NCBI GenBank assembly: GCA_005406025.1
Contig: BGZK01000745.1
Span: 1 to 64,000 of the forward strand
Direction: 5' to 3'
DNA from: Eumeta japonica
Taxonomy: Eukaryota > Arthropoda > Insecta > Lepidoptera > Psychidae
DNA length: 64,000 bases
Shown: positions 58,246 to 64,000 of the stretch, in pieces
How positions within the stretch are numbered: the first letter of the stretch is position 1
How the letters are laid out: the number at the start of each line of letters is the position of its first letter
The notes under the pieces: generated by a model
Databases searched by the model: none
Told to the model about the DNA's origin: nothing
What the model saw: the letters and a program-made list of their open reading frames with translations, nothing else
Made by a program: the position numbers and the translations under genes

Positions 58246-61109
58246 CGCATGTGGACATTTATGGACTAGTATAATAACACCATCAACAACCTTTATATCA
58301 TTGAAAACATCAGGTGTCATTTGTAGGTAAACGATTGATCAATTCTTCAAAAATAATACATAGCAGAGTCCGAGCGAGGGACAGAATTCGAGTTCGTTCA
58401 TGCGGCGCTGCGACCCGACGACCCTCTCCCTTGTAATCAGCCCGAGCATTTATTAAAGTTGTGTCTATATTATTTTATATTTGTATAAGTGTTTTTTCAA
58501 TGACATATTTTTGTTAAAATTACTTTGGCATAATTGTTCTAAAAAAAAGATTTTATAAATATTTGCGAAAAAAGATGCATGATCGATTCCATCCTGTATA
58601 TTATATTTATTATTTATAACTACCTAAAAGGATCTGGAACACACTCTAATGACAATGATAACTTTCGGAGCTTTTGAATTTTAAGGGAACATGTTGGAAT
58701 ATAGGAACATATCCCACCAAACTTTTCTAAATGCAATACATACTATTATTATTTATTTATTGTTTCAAATACTCTAAGTTTTTCACGAAATACAATGAGT
58801 TTTATTTCTCAATAAAGGGAGAAATGTTTTGCGAAGTTCTTTCTTGTTAAGTTTTCCGGTCAAACGCTGACGGTGCGGAACACTCTATGTAGGAGCGCCC
58901 GTCCCCACTCTTTGTTCATTGAACGAAACCAATATACCGACGTAAGATTTTTAGGGCTCCGTGGTAACACGGTTTTGTTTTTCTTATAACTTTTGTACAA
59001 ATGTTTGTTTTGGGACAATTATTCGTGTGGCTGAAAATTCGCAGATGCTCTAATTTCAGTTATTTCCACAGTATAACACCTTATAATGCTGCTCTGTGAG
59101 GTGATGCAGCTGATATGCAAATCATATTAGTTTTTTAAGCAATTTTTTGTATATACTCAATTTAAGCTTTCGTTCTTTTATCAAGAGAAATATTTAAGGC
59201 GAAAGAGTAACTTAAAGTAGCTTCACAATTTATGATACACTCTATGTACATACATATCTGTATACATTTATATAGACTAATAATAGTAACAAAATGAAAA
59301 AAAGAATATAAATTACATAACGCCTCTTGTTTGTTTTGCGAATGATCGTATACGGACGATTTATTTTTGAATAAAAAAAATCATGTTTCAGACAATAGAT
59401 GTAATAATTAGTTTTGTAATAAGTAGACGAATGAAGAGTGAGAAATAAATTTATGGCAAATTTTTGTAATAAATTGAGCGTTTTGTAGAATCTAAGGAAA
59501 AATGGTGATTAATATATTTAAAAAGGAATAAAATTTTGAACTAAATTGATGAATTTACCCTGCAAATCGTTGATGAATGTGGTGACGCTATTTTAGGATT
59601 TTATCACGCGGATAGCTGTGGTCTTTGTCTATCTCATTCAGATATTCATATAAGCTTAGAAAGAGAAGAAATTGGACTGTGTATATCTATATTACTATAC
59701 AAATAAGTAGGTTTTATCTGTAGATATGTTTCCTTTGTTAAATTCTGTGTTAAAATTTGTTTTTCCAGAAATTGACCCCTATTCTATACTATTTTTAAAA
59801 TTTCTGTCTGTCTGCATGTCCTTTTATATTTTAAGAATGGTGTGACCAATTTATATGAAAATTGGTACATACTAAAAGCGTGATTGCGCAAATAATATGT
59901 CTGTCCTCTATCTGTTTTTATAACTTAATTTTCATAAAATTTGATTTTAATTTATTATATTAATTATTACCTGTTGCAATAGCAACACTTCAAACTAAAC
60001 ATCGGTATCTACTAAGAAATTTGGATTTCGTTCATAAATTGTTAATGTGATAACAGCTTCTGAACGAGATGTGTAATTTTGATGGTTCCATATTTTGATT
60101 AAAAGTAAAACAATTTTTTTTCACTTATAACTCGATTCAGTCAATGGGTCATAAAAAAACTTTTAATGCACCTGTTTTCAGTATTTTCAACGTCATTTAA
60201 TCCTTCATTAAATTTATCTATAATGTGTCATTTGTGTTATATCGAAGATCACTTTTTGAAACGCAAAAGTTTTGTGTCTATTCTTTTTCTGATTGAAAAA
60301 GCGTCGGAGTGGACATTTTTTCGCAAAGAGATGCAAGAATCAGTGAGTCTACTTCTATTGTGCGATTTCCTTAAGAGTGGGTAAGACACGGAATTTTGTC
60401 CAGAGAAATGAATTGTGAAACCTGATGTTCCGATTATAATCAGTGGCATTTGTTTATGATGGTTTTAGGATCCTTTTTTTTCACCCGTGCAACAATGGAT
60501 GACTGCCATTTTGAGGCGCAGACGCCGGTTAAGAAGTGCACAGCGTTTTATTCCTGAGGCTGCTTTAGCTCGTAACATTTTGCTAAAACACATTTGTTTG
60601 CACTGTCTACTGTCGAGGTTCCATCACGTCAGATGAGAGTCCAAGCAAAAATATAGGTGGGAAATGAACCCAGTTCAATGTTTGAAGACAGATACCTCAA
60701 TCTTTGGTACAACAGTGATAATTTTCATCAGCTCTCCACGTAATATTTAATTGTGGAGACTAAATATTTAATTGTGATTACCATTAGGATCGATTATTAA
60801 CTAACATTGTAAAATTTTTTGGTAATTCATATATTTTTCTCGACACTTGTAATCGAGTGGCGTGCATTGTAATTGTAAATTGAGTATTTATTAAAATTGA
60901 CACAACAGTTAGATACGTCAGCCCTAAGGCGAAAATCTATGAAATGATGAAGGTGAAATAAACAGAATCATACGCTCTGAATGTCATGTCTCTTAGATAC
61001 AATTAAATATTGTGTATTGTATTTGTATGCCTTTTATTAATTTGAAAAGTACAACGTTACGTTTCGGAATAAAACAGATTATGTAATACATAATAATAAT
61101 ATTATAAAC

Positions 61110-61295
61110 TCATGCGTATTTCCCAGAAGGGTAGGCAGAGACTATAGATTCCCACACGGTACGAACTTTGCATATCTCTCTTGCTTCACTTACAACCACC
61201 AAACTTTTCATGCGAACTCGTCCGTTTCGGATGTTTAAAGTTTGGCCTTTTTTTAATGTGCCACCACTTTGGTCTGCATAGGCTCTTATCTGCAT
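61110..61295 (-). mobile_element. 3' end fragment of the RTE-type retrotransposon, second copy
   Basis: It reads NIRNGRVRMKSLVVVSEARE, then ICKVRTVWESIVSAYPSGKY A. The tail is the same as at 14150-14270, in the opposite orientation. Only the C-terminus and 3' end remain. Confidence 0.6.
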
Positions 61296-62129
61296 TTATT
61301 TCATAAATTATTAAGTTAAAAAAAAATAGACATTGTTACATATAAAAGAACATAAGTATAAGTGTGAGCATTGCGACACAGTTCTGTGATAAATAAGGGA
61401 CAATGGGAAAGGAGTTAGAAAATTATGTTCCAGCATTGATGTGGTCGAAGTCACTGAAGATGGTGGTCGGGTCGGTGAAGTTTTTTGGAAGGTCGTCGCT
61501 TTATATCGCTGGATGCGCAACAGAACTGCTTTCATTGAACCGTAACTTTAAAACTATTTCCTGCAAAGCGATTAAACTTTCGATTTCAAATTAAATTCAA
61601 CGAGTTGGTACCGACTTCGTTTATTGGAAAAGTTTACGGGAACAAGTCTTTTAGACTGTGCAAAGATGTTGAACACAAGGAATTTAATATGTTCAATATA
61701 CATACTTGATTACCTATCGCTATTAATTTTTTTTATGTTTCTTTGTTGTGTTTTCAACTTATCTAATTAGAATATTAATTATAGTAATATGATTTTTTTA
61801 TATGAGAAAATTCTAACTATTTTCGATCGATTTAGTGGTTCATGAATACCAAAATAAATTAAGCCACATTCCAAAGAACAGTGCAATATCCATTTGGCAG
61901 TAGATACGTCAATCATCTCACAAATATTATCTTTTTACTTGAGAGGTATATGTCTCTTGGGAGGGTGTCGTATTAACTCCGTTCCAGTGGATCCGGGACA
62001 CGGTCAAGGCAAACATCTCGTTCTGTAAAACGTGGTCTGATCCCAAAACTCGTACTACTACTGTTCGATTGAATGATGTTCATTTAATGTAGGTGGTGCT
62101 ACTATTTATTAGTTTGAAAAACAGTTCGA

Positions 62130-62300
62130 TTTATTGGCGCGAGAAGGGTCGTCAAAGGGCGCCCTGGAAGACCTTATGTTGACTAATCCGTGGTATATTA
62201 AACAGGAACAAAATTTAAACACCCGTAACCGACGAGTTTCCATTGTCAGTGAAGCAAGACTCACGTATAAAGGTCGTGAAAAAAATCCATGTGATTCTAA
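62130..62300 (+). mobile_element. 3' end fragment of the RTE-type retrotransposon, third copy
   Basis: It reads AREGSSKGALEDLMLTN, then NTRNRRVSIVSEARLTYKGR. The SEAR tail is recognisable but diverged after it. Confidence 0.4.
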
Positions 62301-63669
62301 ATTGTCATGTAAACGATTGCAAATCAATCTAATCGTCCTTATGTTAATGAATGCATCTATTTGCCCCTTTCCGTAAGCGATCGTAAAAGCCTCATGACTA
62401 CCGATCGATGGCAAAATTATTTTTGCGTTAAAGCGTAATAAATATCCATCCACACATCGTTACAAATTTTCATGTTTTGTATGTGTTAGTAGGATTTTTG
62501 TATGTTTAATTTAACGATTTCTTTATTTCGTTTCAGACGGGATACCGTTAGGTAGTCGTTGTAATTTCATATACTGTTTTTAGGTAGATATTTATGTGCA
62601 TAAAATTTTAACTTAAAGAATGTTAAACTTTCACGAATCCTAATTGATTCAAGCTTAACATTATTAACTGGTGGAGAGTGGTGTTGGCCGGGTAGCTAAT
62701 AGCGTCGCTTGTTACGTAACAGTTATATCGAACTTTGACATAATAACTACATGCGGTTTCACACTAAAGAGACAGGGAATATATAATAATTTTAGTCAAC
62801 GCTACAGCTTCACATTACTTCACGTATTCGAACACACATACATTACTTTTACGAACAATTCAATTTGCAGACTTCAGACAATCTACTATTGCCCACTCTC
62901 TGTACCAAATTTGTTACTAAGTGAGGTGAAATGGCGGTTTTAATTAACATAATTTATAATAACTCAAAAACATCTAACTATTATTAATGTGTAATAATAC
63001 ATAAAGTACATATATAACACAAATACAAAGTGTAATTGTTATAAACAAATTTTCGGTAAATTTGTAAATAAAATAACAAATGAGTAGAGCCCATGATTTC
63101 ATTGGCACATTATCACAAATTTAAAACTTTAATCTACCGAATAAATTGCACTAATTTCACCTTAGATATCGATTAGAGTCGCGATTGGTAATATATTACA
63201 ATATAAAAAATGTATATGACGCCGGTCAAATGTATGTCAAGTCAGGCGTAATGTATGATTACGTAATAGTCAAGTGATATGCCATGTTTAATATGTTCTT
63301 TTTTACCATGTGTTATTATGTACCTAATACCACTATGAAAATTTTAAAATCTTAAAAAATCGGAAAGTAGAAAATCAATTTTTCATCAAATATTTAACTA
63401 TTTTGAGCACATTCCGAGTAGCAAGAAGTATCAAGAACGGCCTGTAGGATCGCTCGCCTTTCGAATTTTTAAGCTCGAAAATAATCAACTATATTTTGGT
63501 AACTCGTGAAGCTGAAAAGTACATCGATAAATAAAACAGCAGGAACTTTTAGGGATGGATTGCAGGGTCAACCGTTATCTCGATGTTTTATTTCTGATTG
63601 AGCTGTGTGGTTTTAAAGTTTCCATGTTGGCCCACTGCTGGTTGTGGACTGTCACCATCTGTCGACGAC

Positions 63670-64000
63670 GATGCACTAATACCACCTGTTGGCACCGATG
63701 TAGTAATACCGCTTGTTGAAACCGATACGGTAATACCGCCTGTTTACATCGATGCGATGATACCGCCTGTTGACACCGATGTGATAATACTGCCTGTTGA
63801 GATCGATGCAATGATAGCGTCTGTTTATACCGATACGGTAATACCCCTATTTACACCGATGCGGAAATATTGTCTTTGTCACCGATACGGTAATACCGCC
63901 TGTTGACACCGATATAGTAATACCGCTTGTTGACACCGAAGCGATAATACCGCCTGTTAACCCCAACGCGGTGATACCTCCTGTCGACATCGATGCGGTA
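63670..64000 (+). repeat. 27-bp minisatellite, at least 12 units, continues past the window
   Basis: The unit GATGCGGTAATACCGCCTGT TGACACC recurs with substitutions from 63670 to the window end. Two units have 26 bases. In one plus-strand frame it reads as a nine-residue repeat (DxxIPPVxT) from 63598 until the 26-base units break it near 63840. I regard it as noncoding. Confidence 0.88.

Larger units (their letters stand above)
50590..64000 (-). other. Probable large Dscam intron or 5' flank, no receptor exon recognised
   Basis: No Ig-type exon is recognised upstream of the Ig9 exon, so at least 13.4 kb is noncoding for the receptor. The stretch holds mobile-element relics, hairpins and a minisatellite listed separately. 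A GA-rich tract with GAGAGAAAGAGAG lies at 52310-52500. Two similar 45-bp blocks (GACACTGAAACTCCATAACG) lie at 52786 and 52891. Confidence 0.5.

Noticed and set aside
1..64000. CRISPR arrays, bacterial operons or phage genes
   Set aside because: Spliced genes, a eukaryotic tRNA with internal promoter and insect repeat families show a eukaryotic nuclear sequence. The tandem repeats present lack the spacer structure of CRISPR.

Overview
The window looks like insect nuclear DNA, most likely from a moth or butterfly. It is AT-rich, with short GC-rich coding exons split by GT-AG introns. It also carries several dispersed repeats whose wording I recognise from lepidopteran genomes. The organism call rests on recalled repeat families and was not checked by a search.

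Right-hand part (about 25.85-50.6 kb, minus strand): the main gene is a Dscam-family cell adhesion receptor, closest to my recollection of Dscam2-type tails. I can place 22 exons with compatible splice phases. They encode Ig9, FN3 1-4, Ig10, FN3 5-6, one transmembrane helix and a long cytoplasmic tail, ending at a stop at 25852-25854. The 5' part (Ig1-8 and the signal peptide) is not in the window. The stretch from 50,590 to the window end is probably one large intron and is filled with mobile-element debris. One conserved exon (48009-48138) carries a frameshift at a four-base homopolymer, and one intron appears to use a GC donor.

Left part (about 0.5-11.1 kb, minus strand): a decayed P-element/THAP9-type transposase gene. 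A THAP zinc-finger domain is split over two exons. Five near-identical 72-nt exons follow, each encoding the same 24-residue unit, and then a long, frame-broken transposase exon. The 72-nt exons sit inside ~420-450 bp tandem DNA repeats. A pair of imperfect ~100 bp inverted repeats with a perfect 16-bp core brackets the whole unit. I consider this exon array the most unusual structure in the window.

Middle part (about 11-25.8 kb): intergenic. It holds a tRNA-Trp(CCA) gene on the minus strand, a decayed small ORF with a secretory-type N-terminus, a truncated copy of a repetitive arthropod protein family, retrotransposon 3'-end fragments, a MITE-like family in two opposite copies, and several strong palindromes.

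Far right (50.6-64 kb): a minus-strand non-LTR reverse transcriptase relic, a DUF4817-like helix-turn-helix fragment, CTGT-rich dispersed repeats, long foldback hairpins, and a 27-bp minisatellite that runs off the window end. No plus-strand protein gene is convincing anywhere in the window.
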